A DNA stretch of 64,000 nt from the NCBI RefSeq assembly GCF_000348985.1, contig NC_035929.1:496001-560000 (forward strand). The letters run 5' to 3'. The notes beneath the pieces are model-generated. The model was not told the DNA's origin. It searched no databases and worked only from the letters and a program-made list of their open reading frames with translations. A program made the translations under genes and the position numbers. The DNA comes from Huiozyma naganishii CBS 8797 (taxonomy: Eukaryota; Ascomycota; Saccharomycetes; Saccharomycetales; Saccharomycetaceae). Positions 23,750-33,703 of this stretch are shown here, one piece after another. Position 1 is the stretch's first letter. Every line of letters begins with the position of its first letter.

Positions 23750-26700
23750 ATGTCTAATTCCAAGAGACGGCGAATCGGTGGGGGAGCCACACCCATAGAC
23801 ACGTTGTCTAGCCCGATGTCGTCTCCAGTTGCTAAGACCGGGACCAATTATACCAATGCATACTATCCTCCGCACCACACCGGTTCAAACAGAGGTTCCG
23901 ATGGGATAAGAAGAGATGCTAAAATTGTGGATAGGATTAATAATGAAGAACTAGATCTAATACCTACGAAAGTACCCAATGCTACTACACTTCCACTGCG
24001 GAGAGATTTGGTGGACCCTGCTCCAAGTAGCGATTTAGAACCGATAGACGGCACACCGCCAATGAAACGAATATACAATAGCAATAGGAAAAAGAATAAC
24101 GGATTGCTACAATTGTCTTCTCCATCAAGTATGACCTCAATAAATCCAATTGTGCCACGAAGTAGTTTCCGCAACAATAACGTCATTATAAAAAACAGTG
24201 TCAAATATCTCATGTCGGGAGCACTCAACGTTTTAAACTTGAACAATTCAATAGTAAGCTATGAAAAGATACTCTGCCGTTTTATTGGTGATAGAACGGG
24301 CTGCAGACTGGACTTTTCAAACACTGGCATTTCATTATTCAACCCTTTGGATTTGGAGCAAGATTGCAAAACGGTTCTCTTTGATGCAAAATTCTCGTGC
24401 TTTGCAATCGTCTTAAAAGATATTCATCTCTTCAAATCAGGCTTAACCCTGCGCTCAAGTGCAGGAACAACACAGGATAGATTTATTGCCCTAATGTGGT
24501 TCAATCAAGGAGGGTTGGCAGAAAAGAGATTAAAAGACATGTACGACATTCTTCACCACAGTTTTCGGAAGGACAAAGTGAAAAGACTGTCTGATTTTGA
24601 GGTGGTCATGCGACAAATGAAAGAGTCATACAGTAACTGGAAAGACTCAACTGCAAGAACAAGTACATTGTCAATTTGGAAGGAAAACCGAATCGGGACT
24701 CGTTCAGACTTCCTTGACAAAGATTTGAAATCGCTATCAACAATTAGACGCCACACTGGAATTACAAAGTCTGGCAAAAAAATTCCCTTACCCAATAATG
24801 ATACGAAGATGAATGAGGTTGGAACAATATCCGCGTCAAACTTCTACAGAGATCACTCGACTAAACCTCGACCCCTAAACCCATCAGAAGATAACAGCAC
24901 TGCATCAGGTCCTCTCTTGAGGCGATCTGCAAGAAATGAGAGGGCGAGCAAATCTGATGACAAATACGTATCCATAAACTCGTCTGAAAACAATTTCGAA
25001 ACACCAGAAGAGTTTAAGCCCAGTTTGAATTACGAATTTGATGACAATAGAAAGTACACCATTACTAACCAAGATTTCAAATGTTTATACAACAATGACT
25101 GGGTTAATGACAGTATAATTGATTTTTTCATAAAGTACTATATGGAGGAGTCCATTGTTCGAGGAGTTGTTATAAGAAATGAAGTTCTGGCCTTGTCTTC
25201 ATTTTTTTATACAAAGCTAATCAGCGATTCCAATTCATATTATGAAAACGTCAAAAAGTGGGTTCAGAATGAAGATCTGGCCACGAAAAAGTATATCGTT
25301 ATCCCTATCAACATCAACTTTCATTGGTTTGGATGCATTATCTCCAATCTAGATACGTTTTTCAAAGTCATGAACGAAAAGAACGAACGTTCTTCTAGAT
25401 CAGATGAGCCATCTCGGAAATGTGACACTGAGGCGGAACTTGGAGTTAAAAAAGCCATTAATCCAGTGAACGGGCAGGCTACTGAAGCACTGGTCTCTTC
25501 TGATCCGCCAAGTACCAGCGATGCTACTGACACACCCTCTCATAAAGATACTGATGATTTATCGATCGGAACACCAATTATCACAGTTTTAACGTTTGAT
25601 TCACTTCGTGCTAGCCACTCTAGAGAAGTCGACCCCATAAGGGAATTCCTAATAGGTTACGCCAAAGATAAATATGGAATGATCATTGATAGAGCATGGA
25701 TCAAGATGAAAAACTGTTTGGTGCCGCAACAGCCAAATATGAGTGACTGTGGAGTGCATGTCATAATGACTGTGAAGAGATTCTTCAAAAACCCAGAGGA
25801 AACGATTCGTGTATGGAAAGGGGCTAAACAAAGAAATAGAAGCTCCAACAAGAGAGTCAATGAGTATTTCGAAAAGAGTAAAAGGGACAAGGCTAGGAAG
25901 AAACTGAGATTTGTTCTCAAGGCTTTACAGCAAATCCAGATTGATAAGAATGGGGGGAAAGTTGATGATCCTTACAATTCCGCAGCAGACGTAGAGTACG
26001 ACAGCGAAGATTTTGAAATTATTGAAAACATGCCCAATCCTCAAGAAGAGCGTCAGCAGCCGGTAAGGGGCGATACTGAACATGAACTAAATGTTGGGGA
26101 TGCTTCACCAACAGAGAATTCAAGTAAGTTGCGGCACTGTCAAAATGATATATCCTCTGACTATCGGAGCTCTTCGCCGCCAAGTAGTCCCGATTCAAAC
26201 AGAAACACTAATTCCGCACGGGAACCCATTTCCATGAACGAGCGAGTTTTACCACCAGAGCTCCCCCCTCCATATTTAGGTTATAGGGAAGTAAAATCTT
26301 CTCCGGAACAAAACAACCAAATGGACTTGAGCGAGAGAAGCTATATAGAAAGTTCCCCATTGAAGCATAAACAGACAAAGGGTGATTTTTCCACGAACCA
26401 CGAGGGTGGGACCAACACAGTCTCGCCCTTCTTTCATTCTCGATTGGTTAAACCAACTCCACATTTACCAATAGTATCTCCCAACTTGAAATCAAATTTT
26501 CCAAACGTATCACGCGCGACAAACGGACCATCATCAGATGCATTTGACGGGAGCACAGATCTCGTATCTCATGATGTATCCCGAAATATTGTAATTTCTG
26601 ATGGTGAGGATGACGATGGCGACGTCAATTTAGTTGGTGAAACTACTAGCACAAGGGGTGAAAGTGTACCGATTGATATCGATCACAGTCTTCCAATTGC

Positions 26701-26893
26701 GACTGATCGGGTTGCAGAAATTCAAAAGGATATGGACAGAGAGTTAAATACGAGCTTGTCATCCGAAACATTTGATACTCATCAGAAAGATCTTACTGAC
26801 ACCAATACATTTGACGAACCCGAAAGGAACGAGAGTCTTAATATCCCTCAAACACAAAGCAGCCTCCCAATATCGCTATCCGATGACGAATGA
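23750..26893 (+). CDS. ULP2: Ulp2, SUMO-specific cysteine protease
   Basis: Ulp2 trims poly-SUMO chains from nuclear proteins and acts in chromosome segregation and checkpoint recovery. The 1047-residue product (1034 in S. cerevisiae) starts at the ATG at 23750; the earlier in-frame codon is TTG. A basic nuclear-targeting start (SKRRRIGGG) is followed by a conserved N-terminal region. The C48 protease domain spans about 430-720. The catalytic residues are His525 (FHWFG), Asp617 (LTFDSL) and Cys667 (MSDCGVH), with the oxyanion Gln in VPQQPN. A long insert separates His and Asp, as in Ulp2 but not Ulp1. The long acidic, Ser-rich tail ends in short SUMO-interaction-like patches (NIVISDGEDDD, PISLSDDE). 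Confidence 0.95.
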   Translation: MSNSKRRRIGGGATPIDTLSSPMSSPVAKTGTNYTNAYYPPHHTGSNRGSDGIRRDAKIVDRINNEELDLIPTKVPNATTLPLRRDLVDPAPSSDLEPIDGTPPMKRIYNSNRKKNNGLLQLSSPSSMTSINPIVPRSSFRNNNVIIKNSVKYLMSGALNVLNLNNSIVSYEKILCRFIGDRTGCRLDFSNTGISLFNPLDLEQDCKTVLFDAKFSCFAIVLKDIHLFKSGLTLRSSAGTTQDRFIALMWFNQGGLAEKRLKDMYDILHHSFRKDKVKRLSDFEVVMRQMKESYSNWKDSTARTSTLSIWKENRIGTRSDFLDKDLKSLSTIRRHTGITKSGKKIPLPNNDTKMNEVGTISASNFYRDHSTKPRPLNPSEDNSTASGPLLRRSARNERASKSDDKYVSINSSENNFETPEEFKPSLNYEFDDNRKYTITNQDFKCLYNNDWVNDSIIDFFIKYYMEESIVRGVVIRNEVLALSSFFYTKLISDSNSYYENVKKWVQNEDLATKKYIVIPININFHWFGCIISNLDTFFKVMNEKNERSSRSDEPSRKCDTEAELGVKKAINPVNGQATEALVSSDPPSTSDATDTPSHKDTDDLSIGTPIITVLTFDSLRASHSREVDPIREFLIGYAKDKYGMIIDRAWIKMKNCLVPQQPNMSDCGVHVIMTVKRFFKNPEETIRVWKGAKQRNRSSNKRVNEYFEKSKRDKARKKLRFVLKALQQIQIDKNGGKVDDPYNSAADVEYDSEDFEIIENMPNPQEERQQPVRGDTEHELNVGDASPTENSSKLRHCQNDISSDYRSSSPPSSPDSNRNTNSAREPISMNERVLPPELPPPYLGYREVKSSPEQNNQMDLSERSYIESSPLKHKQTKGDFSTNHEGGTNTVSPFFHSRLVKPTPHLPIVSPNLKSNFPNVSRATNGPSSDAFDGSTDLVSHDVSRNIVISDGEDDDGDVNLVGETTSTRGESVPIDIDHSLPIATDRVAEIQKDMDRELNTSLSSETFDTHQKDLTDTNTFDEPERNESLNIPQTQSSLPISLSDDE

Positions 26894-27037
26894 AGCAAGT
26901 CTTAGAACGAGAACTATTCCTTCTCAGGTCTAACGATAATCAAAAAAAGAAAATTTAATACGTGCATTCTAGATAAAATACAATAATCATGATAAATCTA
27001 TATATCCCTAGTAAGTGGCGAGACGAAAATCGGTCAC

Positions 27038-30000
27038 TTACGATGTTTCTACATTTTCATAATTCTCCAAAGATCTCCCCTTAGCGTAAACTTGGTCTTT
27101 GACATCCTGAACCGCCTTTCCGAACCAAAACCTCATAATGTGCACGAAATGGTAGATCGCTACTGATAGGGTTGCCAGACACACTATCATCGAACTATAA
27201 TGCATAGACGTAGTCATGTCTTGATAATGCTCCATTGGGGTTCTTAGTTTGATAAAATACATGGCGTCCAGGAACGACCTATACTTCGTTGAACTGAAAT
27301 AAAACTCGTAGACCATGGGCCCACCCACAACGACAGTAATAAACAGGAAAGCCTTGCATAAGTTTTTGACAGGCGCTGCTAAGTTCAGCCCCCATATCAT
27401 CTTTATAACATCGGCAAAGCGCTGATTATTGATTTGGATGAGTTGCCCAGATGATTTGATTGTCGGGAACACAAACCAAAAGATCGATAGAACGAACACT
27501 AGGGTTTTAAACATTTCCACCCCACCACCTGACAACATTGTGTACTTCTTCAAAGATGGGGCGAATTCTAGAGCGGTTCTTGTTGCGTATGCGGCTGTGT
27601 ACCTCAGGAAATAAATCATAACACTGACCGTGAGGGTCACCAAAAATCCTCCCAAAAAGTTAAGAAGTGAGAAAACAATAGACTTCATCACAAAGTTTTC
27701 AAAGATCAGATCAAATGCTCTTTGACGAGGGACCGCAGGGTTCAAATTGACATTGGGCGCATTAGCCACAACGGGTTGCTCTTCGTCGCCCTCGTTGCCA
27801 CCATTGGCGTCACCATCTTCCACGACAACCTCGCTGAAGAAATAGCGGGACAAATCGTGTTCCTTGTAAAAGTCCAGTGCGAGAGACAGTATAATCGCAC
27901 CGAAAGAAGTGTACTGGAAGTTGCATTGCCGGTAACCTTCCCTAATCAATGTTTTAAACGCAGTTAACTTATCATGGAATCCGGACATCCAAAGAACAGG
28001 TAGCACGACAGCAGAAAGAGTGTTGGTCGTATACTGTGAAAGCACAGCAATAGAGAAGATTAGTATAGACGCGAAGAGCCACATTAATCCGATCAGAGTC
28101 ATGTATCTTAGTTTGAAATGAGGAGGCACGTAACAGATGAAGTAATCATCAAAATCTGTGTTTTGGTGATCTAAATATGCGAATTCACCAGCGTTGCGTC
28201 TGTTCCTTTCTTTGATTCTCTTGAGATCTAGCGGTTTCAAAAGTTTATCATCTTTTGTCACGGGTAGGAACATGGTTTGCACGTAGTTGCGAGAGACGAT
28301 GTCAGAGGATGGGACACGCATCAAAGTACCATCGGGCACGAAGTACGCGTGTATATCTTTATTTTCTTTGAACAATGTCCTAGCCTGCATAACAGTCTTT
28401 GGGTTGGAGAACAGATCTGGGTTCGACCATTGAGCCGTCTTTGTTGCAAAGAAATGATAGAAACTGTTCCTGTACAGGACATGCCCTCTTTCGAGTGCGT
28501 AGTCCTTACCCAAGATGAACGATGACAAACGCAGTTTCCTTGCGATAATAGTCATCACGGTCATCCAGTAGTGCCTAACCAAAGCCTTGACGTTTGGATT
28601 TTCTTCGATCAAGTTCTTCGCAATGATGAAACCCAGAATCATGGTGCCGACATTGACAAACCCTATTGTACTGAAGAGTGGGTGTGCGTCCAAAATTCTT
28701 GTCTTGAAAACGTATGGGAATAAGAGTCTCGTATGGATGCCGAATCCTGCGATGATGAAGACTGCGTAGATGAACATGGAGAGGCAGAGTCTTGACAACT
28801 GGATGGACATTGGGTGGATAAGACTATCATGCAAGATCTTTATGTTTGGATCGTCTGGGGACCTAATAAAAAATAGTACACCGGGTCTTATGATGTACTG
28901 TCTAATCATGCCGATGTACTTGGCAAACCAGTACATGTACAAGGTGCCTATGGCCCAGTAGATGATGTAGGACATTGGGCTCCAGAATTTGAAGACTTGG
29001 GTGACCCAAAGCCATGTAGTTGGTGAGCCCAGAATTGGTGCAATCAGCGATATATCAAGCATTACCCCGGCAAGGATAGGGAACCCTGCTAGCTCTATAA
29101 AAAATAGGGTGAAAACTTTGAAAGTGCATCTGATAGCGAACAAAATTTGAAAAACGAGTCTTCTCTTCTTGTTTGTCATACCGTGCGTGCGGTTGTATCC
29201 ACGGCGAATAAATTCGGACGCCACGCAAAGTAGTGCGACAAAAGTGCTGTAAGTGACAAGACCTGGCAGCAGTCTGACCTCAGTCAAGTAGTCCAAGGAC
29301 CCGTCTCTGTAGCAATTGTAGTAGTACTGGGCGTTCTGGAAGACGTTTGTTTCGATCCAGGTCTCAATCACACTCAGTATGGGTACCTTTTGCGCGACAT
29401 TATTGTTAAGATTTCTCAGCCCACTTAGACGATATGCAGTGGAGATACCGTGTCCAATGGTTTTTATCGTACCTAGGTACAAGTTTAGGAGCTGGTATCC
29501 GATGACTGTGGGGACAAAATACGACACAAATGCGTACGCGTTGATGATAACAACTGCTAGTAGGAAGTAGAGCAGGACGGTGCTGAATCTCAGCTTGAGC
29601 AGCATGACGAAGGGTGCTCCGCCTTGGTCCGGTTCGTTCTGCATAGCGGCCTCATCTTCAAGGTCCTGCTGTTGCAACTGTGGCTGCTGTATGTCTGCAC
29701 CGCCGGCAAAGACGTCTGCCAGCTGAATTCTGGGTTCCTCTGGCTCGTGGTGGTGTATTGGGTTTGGTGGCTGTACTGGGCGTAGAGGGTGTTCGAACGG
29801 GTTTTCTGCGAACTCTGGCGGGCGTTCCTCCGGGAGTCTCAATCCAGTGAAACTGTCATCATGCGAGTGTATGCTGCTGTGGTCCGACTCATCGTTGGCG
29901 CTGTCAGGACCCAAATTCTCCTCCTCCTCCTCATTCTCACGGTCTTCTAGACTAGCATCCAACTCGCCGTTGTGAACGAGCTCGTCCAATTCATGCCGGT

Positions 30001-30865
30001 CCGCCACCACGTCTCCCACGTCCCCCACGTCAACTTCCGCGTCGAGGTCATCACCGTCCTCCTGTTTCAACAATTCCTTGTTTCTCATGATGCGGGCCAC
30101 CTGTTCTAGCATCTCGTCGTCCACGTCCGGGAACCTCTCCCTCAGTCTGTTCTTGTAATCTTCAAGGGAGTAACTTGGCCCAATCTTATGGAAAACCATC
30201 TTCCCAAACACGTCCTCACGTACGATCATGTCGTACTGGAAGTACAGTGCGAGATGGAGCAAAAGTAACAGACCAATCTGGGAGACTGAAAACTTGATGT
30301 TCTCGAGCAGCGCTGTGACGAGCAATGGGATGTTCTGGTATACCCCAGCTGTGGTGAATTTAAAGGCAAGCTTGTCCCTGTTCGTGGTCATGTCCTCACT
30401 GTACCCAAACCACAGACTCTTGAAGAACTCATTCTTGTAAGGCAGTTTACCATCAAGCACGAAAGTGTACAGTTTCCCAGAGACGTTCCATGCGAGGATA
30501 GTTCCCCCCACAAGCAACCCCAAAGCGAATGTGACAAGGACTGTATTTTTCAATTTGATGAGGTACAACTTCGACGTGTTCGTGAGGAGCAACCGTAGCG
30601 GGATCTTCTCCGGCATCGTTTCCGCATACGTCGTTTTGAACTGGAACGGGTGGTGGCATATGTCACAGTATATGGCCGCTCCATGTGGGTCGTTGATGTC
30701 TATGTTTCTCGCCTCGATCCACTCCAGTAGACACGGCTCATGAAGGTACTTGATGGACCCCTTACACTTGCACGGGTGGAATAGCGGGTTATCGTCCGTC
30801 GCCTCCCCTCTGCATATCCTGCAGGTCGCACCTGAGAGAGCGCCAGAACCTTCTAAACTACTCAT
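27038..30865 (-). CDS. SSM4: Ssm4/Doa10, ER membrane ubiquitin ligase
   Basis: Doa10 is the RING-CH E3 ligase of the ER and inner nuclear membrane. It works with Ubc6 and Ubc7 to degrade cytosolic and membrane proteins (ERAD-C). The 1275-residue product (1319 in S. cerevisiae) opens with the C4HC3 finger: Cys15, 18, 32, 34, His42, Cys45, 67, 70. Multiple hydrophobic segments follow, consistent with the 14 membrane spans known for the family, including the conserved TD domain in the middle. An acidic, Pro-rich cytosolic loop lies at about 255-420. The C-terminal element ending in GRSLENYENVETS is also conserved. It is convergent with ULP2 (145 bp), the S. cerevisiae YIL031W-YIL030C arrangement. 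Confidence 0.95.
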   Translation of the reverse strand: MSSLEGSGALSGATCRICRGEATDDNPLFHPCKCKGSIKYLHEPCLLEWIEARNIDINDPHGAAIYCDICHHPFQFKTTYAETMPEKIPLRLLLTNTSKLYLIKLKNTVLVTFALGLLVGGTILAWNVSGKLYTFVLDGKLPYKNEFFKSLWFGYSEDMTTNRDKLAFKFTTAGVYQNIPLLVTALLENIKFSVSQIGLLLLLHLALYFQYDMIVREDVFGKMVFHKIGPSYSLEDYKNRLRERFPDVDDEMLEQVARIMRNKELLKQEDGDDLDAEVDVGDVGDVVADRHELDELVHNGELDASLEDRENEEEEENLGPDSANDESDHSSIHSHDDSFTGLRLPEERPPEFAENPFEHPLRPVQPPNPIHHHEPEEPRIQLADVFAGGADIQQPQLQQQDLEDEAAMQNEPDQGGAPFVMLLKLRFSTVLLYFLLAVVIINAYAFVSYFVPTVIGYQLLNLYLGTIKTIGHGISTAYRLSGLRNLNNNVAQKVPILSVIETWIETNVFQNAQYYYNCYRDGSLDYLTEVRLLPGLVTYSTFVALLCVASEFIRRGYNRTHGMTNKKRRLVFQILFAIRCTFKVFTLFFIELAGFPILAGVMLDISLIAPILGSPTTWLWVTQVFKFWSPMSYIIYWAIGTLYMYWFAKYIGMIRQYIIRPGVLFFIRSPDDPNIKILHDSLIHPMSIQLSRLCLSMFIYAVFIIAGFGIHTRLLFPYVFKTRILDAHPLFSTIGFVNVGTMILGFIIAKNLIEENPNVKALVRHYWMTVMTIIARKLRLSSFILGKDYALERGHVLYRNSFYHFFATKTAQWSNPDLFSNPKTVMQARTLFKENKDIHAYFVPDGTLMRVPSSDIVSRNYVQTMFLPVTKDDKLLKPLDLKRIKERNRRNAGEFAYLDHQNTDFDDYFICYVPPHFKLRYMTLIGLMWLFASILIFSIAVLSQYTTNTLSAVVLPVLWMSGFHDKLTAFKTLIREGYRQCNFQYTSFGAIILSLALDFYKEHDLSRYFFSEVVVEDGDANGGNEGDEEQPVVANAPNVNLNPAVPRQRAFDLIFENFVMKSIVFSLLNFLGGFLVTLTVSVMIYFLRYTAAYATRTALEFAPSLKKYTMLSGGGVEMFKTLVFVLSIFWFVFPTIKSSGQLIQINNQRFADVIKMIWGLNLAAPVKNLCKAFLFITVVVGGPMVYEFYFSSTKYRSFLDAMYFIKLRTPMEHYQDMTTSMHYSSMIVCLATLSVAIYHFVHIMRFWFGKAVQDVKDQVYAKGRSLENYENVETS

Positions 30866-31086
30866 TGCTGGGACGTATTCCTCACAAGTAGAGATAGTGT
30901 GTGCGTGCTGTCGTCTAGTGTCCTCTGATCAGTCAGTGCTGAGGCGTGTGCTTCTGTTGAGTGGAGTGCTTACGTGGTGGGAACAAGAAAACGATAGTTG
31001 TCAACTTTTTGAAAGATTTTTGACACTTCACCGCGACCTTTAAACGAGAGTGAGAGTGAGGGACCCACGGGTGTTGGTTGCTTGGG

Positions 31087-31251
31087 ATGCTCAGACGGCC
31101 TGCTACGAGGGTGACTCTGTCCCCCGGGGAAGTAGCTGAATTGACGCGCGAACTGCAGGAGCGACTGGACAGTTCTCGGAGGGTTCGACAACCACCGAGG
31201 CCCTCACAGCAAGCTGTACCATCGCAAGAGAACCCTTTCTACAACGAGTGA
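31087..31251 (+). CDS. CDC26: Cdc26, anaphase-promoting complex subunit (very short)
   Basis: This small frame encodes only 54 residues. Its N-terminus, MLRRPATRVTLSPGEVAEL, has the Cdc26 pattern M-[IL]-RR-x-x-T-x-x-x-L-x-x-x-[ED]-V. In Cdc26 this segment threads into the TPR groove of Cdc16 and stabilises the APC/C. The last residues, ENPFYNE, resemble the NPFY-containing end of S. cerevisiae Cdc26. That protein has 124 residues, so the acidic Asn/Asp-rich middle is almost absent here. CDC26 in S. cerevisiae is YFR036W, on the ohnologous track of this region. It shares a 220-bp divergent promoter with SSM4. Confidence 0.82.
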   Translation: MLRRPATRVTLSPGEVAELTRELQERLDSSRRVRQPPRPSQQAVPSQENPFYNE

Positions 31252-31334
31252 GGGTGCCTCTGACTTACATGTGTATACGTATATATATTATAGACTCTGT
31301 CATCGTTTCAGATACTCACAACTCTTACAGCTTG

Positions 31335-31739
31335 TTACCGTGTTTCCGCCTGGAGGTACGCAATGACCTCTTTCCGCTTGCTCATGATATCCGCGAGGTT
31401 CGGCGTGTGTGTGACCTCTGCGGCCGGGTCGTTCCCTATCATGTTATCCACTGTGGTGGCCCTTCTCAAAGCGGTGTCCCTGAGATACTCGTCCTGTGAG
31501 ACCCTCTTGAGGGTGAACAAGTTGTAGTAAGTGAGTTTGTTGTGGGATAGTATTGTCGCGGTGATGAACAGCGCCAGTGCGGCGTACGTCTCGTAGACTA
31601 TGTCTCTTGGGACGGGGGGTGTCCGTGCGGTGTCCTGTGCTGCGTTCTTCATCAATTGATGGTATTCGAAGCTGGAGAATGCCGCGTGCAACAGCAGCAA
31701 CACGGACACGAAGTAGACCAGTCTGCTAATGAACCCCAT
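31335..31739 (-). CDS. EMC5: Emc5, ER membrane protein complex subunit
   Basis: Emc5 (Kre27; MMGT family) is a core membrane subunit of the EMC, which inserts tail-anchored and multispanning proteins into the ER. The 134-residue product (141 in S. cerevisiae) has two hydrophobic spans: residues 4-20 (ISRLVYFVSVLLLLHAA) and about 49-65 (YAALALFITATILSH). Between them are the conserved FSSFEYHQL and the PVPRDIVYET segment. The cytosolic tail contains LKRVSQDEYLRD. In S. cerevisiae it is YIL027C, also near SSM4. It is convergent with CDC26, with about 80 bp between them. Confidence 0.93.
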   Translation of the reverse strand: MGFISRLVYFVSVLLLLHAAFSSFEYHQLMKNAAQDTARTPPVPRDIVYETYAALALFITATILSHNKLTYYNLFTLKRVSQDEYLRDTALRRATTVDNMIGNDPAAEVTHTPNLADIMSKRKEVIAYLQAETR

Positions 31740-31945
31740 TCCTAAACAGCGGTGGGATCTACTGGTGGTGTGAGATGGGATCTAGCGGTGACTTCTAAAA
31801 GTCCACCTCTTTATGAATCAAATTTTTGTTCATTATAATCAAATTGATAAAGTGATTCTCATCACGAAGAACAAATGTGGGTTACTTGTTTGCGAATGTG
31901 TATGTATGTCGTACGTAAGACGGGGGGCACAAAGCAAAGTGCAAT

Positions 31946-33355
31946 CTATTTCTTCTCAGTGGGCTGTTTCCTTGTTGGGTCATTGAGTTTGAGAACGTCT
32001 AGTGCGGGCCCCAGGAGTCTTTCAAACCCGCTCTTCCCCAAAGACGCCACTTTCGTTCTCTTTGTAGTGCGGATCGTTGCCTGACGAGGAATATCCTTTA
32101 GTAGGGCGATCTCACCGAAGTAGTCCCCCTTGTGTAGTGTATTGACTACGCCTTCCCCCTTCTTGGACACTTCTACCTCACCATACTCAATGAGGTAGAA
32201 ATTCTCCCCCGACTCACCCTCGCGGATGATCGTGCTCCCCGGTTCGAAGATCTGCGTGTCCAGTGCGTCAGCCAATTTACTTCTCTCGTAAGTAGTCAAG
32301 GACTTGAGCACGGGGATGGACTTCAGCAAATCATCGTACATGACCCGCTTCTTGAACGAGTTCCCCAACAGGATCTTTCTGAAGGTGAGTCTGTCAAGGG
32401 CCCACAGTATGCAGTCACTTGTCGCGACCACTGTGGCGGCACGAGGGTTGTTGTACATGAGGGCCAGTTCACCAAAGGATGAACCGGGCCCGGAGGTACT
32501 CACACGGTGGTCCCCGACATAGAACTCCACGGTCCCGTTCTCGACGATATAGAAGTAGTCCCCCTCTTCCCCCTGTTTGATGATGATTGCATCCTTGGCG
32601 ACGTGTTTCTCCTCTAGACAGTTTATAACCAGTCTCTTTGAATCTGCGTCCAGCTTGTTGAACAAGAAGTTCTTCCCTATAGATTTCTCCAACCTATGCA
32701 GTTGTTCACTGGACTTCTCCTTGTAGTGTTCTGGCACCCAGTCATCAAACAGGTTAGGATGCAGTGTCTCCCCTGAGACGGAAGTTCTTCTATCCGCATT
32801 GAACGCAATGGGTCTCTGTTGTTGTTGTTGTGGAACAGGGTGTGCATCCGCTGGTGGGGGAGAGTTCTGTCTTTTTTGAGTCATTGATGCTGGGTCCAAC
32901 GGAGAGTTAACTCTCTTTCTCGAGTCACCGCCACTAGCATCTTTCCCAATATCAAACCCACCTTTAAACAACCCACCACCACCACCACTACTACCGGACT
33001 TCAAATCAGTGGCAGATGGAGACGCAGAGACATCCTCTTTCGCCTTTGGATCATTATCCTGGAACGGGGACTTAAAGGAGACACTCGCGCCCCTTGCCGA
33101 CTCCTCAGCCAGCGAGGTCGCTGACCCACTGTTACTGTGGGACAGTGACCCAGCACCACCGCCGGCACGTCTTGGAAACAGCACTATATTCTTAGACAGG
33201 GCCAGTTTCTCCTGTCTCTTAACGAAGGCCCGTTGCACCTCGAGCCGCTTGTTGAAGTAGTTTGCACCGAACTGCACAAAATCCTCCGGGTTCTCCCTAG
33301 TTGCCTCTGCTTTGAACAGTTCCAGTTCCTGTTGCTGCTCTTGCGACCCTGCCAT
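31946..33355 (-). CDS. BCY1: Bcy1, regulatory subunit of cAMP-dependent protein kinase
   Basis: Bcy1 holds the PKA catalytic subunits (Tpk1-3) inactive until cAMP binds. The 469-residue product is longer than the 416 of S. cerevisiae because of Ser/Gly/Gln-rich insertions between about 65 and 185. The N-terminal dimerisation segment ([18 protein letters not shown]) is conserved. The inhibitor site RRTS is at 189-192, a phosphorylatable type II sequence, and is followed by two cyclic-nucleotide domains. Their phosphate-binding cassettes are both intact: [15 protein letters not shown] and [15 protein letters not shown]. The ending [10 protein letters not shown] is typical. YKE4 is divergent. 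Confidence 0.97.
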   Translation of the reverse strand: MAGSQEQQQELELFKAEATRENPEDFVQFGANYFNKRLEVQRAFVKRQEKLALSKNIVLFPRRAGGGAGSLSHSNSGSATSLAEESARGASVSFKSPFQDNDPKAKEDVSASPSATDLKSGSSGGGGGLFKGGFDIGKDASGGDSRKRVNSPLDPASMTQKRQNSPPPADAHPVPQQQQQRPIAFNADRRTSVSGETLHPNLFDDWVPEHYKEKSSEQLHRLEKSIGKNFLFNKLDADSKRLVINCLEEKHVAKDAIIIKQGEEGDYFYIVENGTVEFYVGDHRVSTSGPGSSFGELALMYNNPRAATVVATSDCILWALDRLTFRKILLGNSFKKRVMYDDLLKSIPVLKSLTTYERSKLADALDTQIFEPGSTIIREGESGENFYLIEYGEVEVSKKGEGVVNTLHKGDYFGEIALLKDIPRQATIRTTKRTKVASLGKSGFERLLGPALDVLKLNDPTRKQPTEKK

Positions 33356-33703
33356 CTTGCGGACTTGTGGGTGTATCTACAACTACCAGTATACCAGACC
33401 GTGTCATACCACCACCCTTCAAACTCACTGTAACGTATAGTCTGAAAACGGCTGGAAAGGGTTTTGGCAGCTTCCAAGGGGCGGGCAGGAGCGGCAGACC
33501 GGGTAAACCGCGTCGTGTCGTGGCGAGTGACGTGCACCCGGGTGGCTGGGTGTTAGCGGCACGTGCGGCTGCAGCGCGCGGTTTACCCGGCTTCCACAGC
33601 GCACCGCAGCTATAAGTAGGACCCGCCTCTCGTTGGGGTAAAACCCAGAGGGTGTTTTGCACGCAGTGCAGCAGACCGTAGCAGTGGGTGACAGAGGGAC
33701 GAG
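33356..33703. other. BCY1-YKE4 divergent promoter region
   Basis: This region is markedly GC-rich, continuing the composition of the genes to its right. A TATA-like CTATAAGTA lies near 33609, about 90 bp before the YKE4 ATG. Reading frames here on both strands are long only because GC-rich DNA has few stops. Confidence 0.4.
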
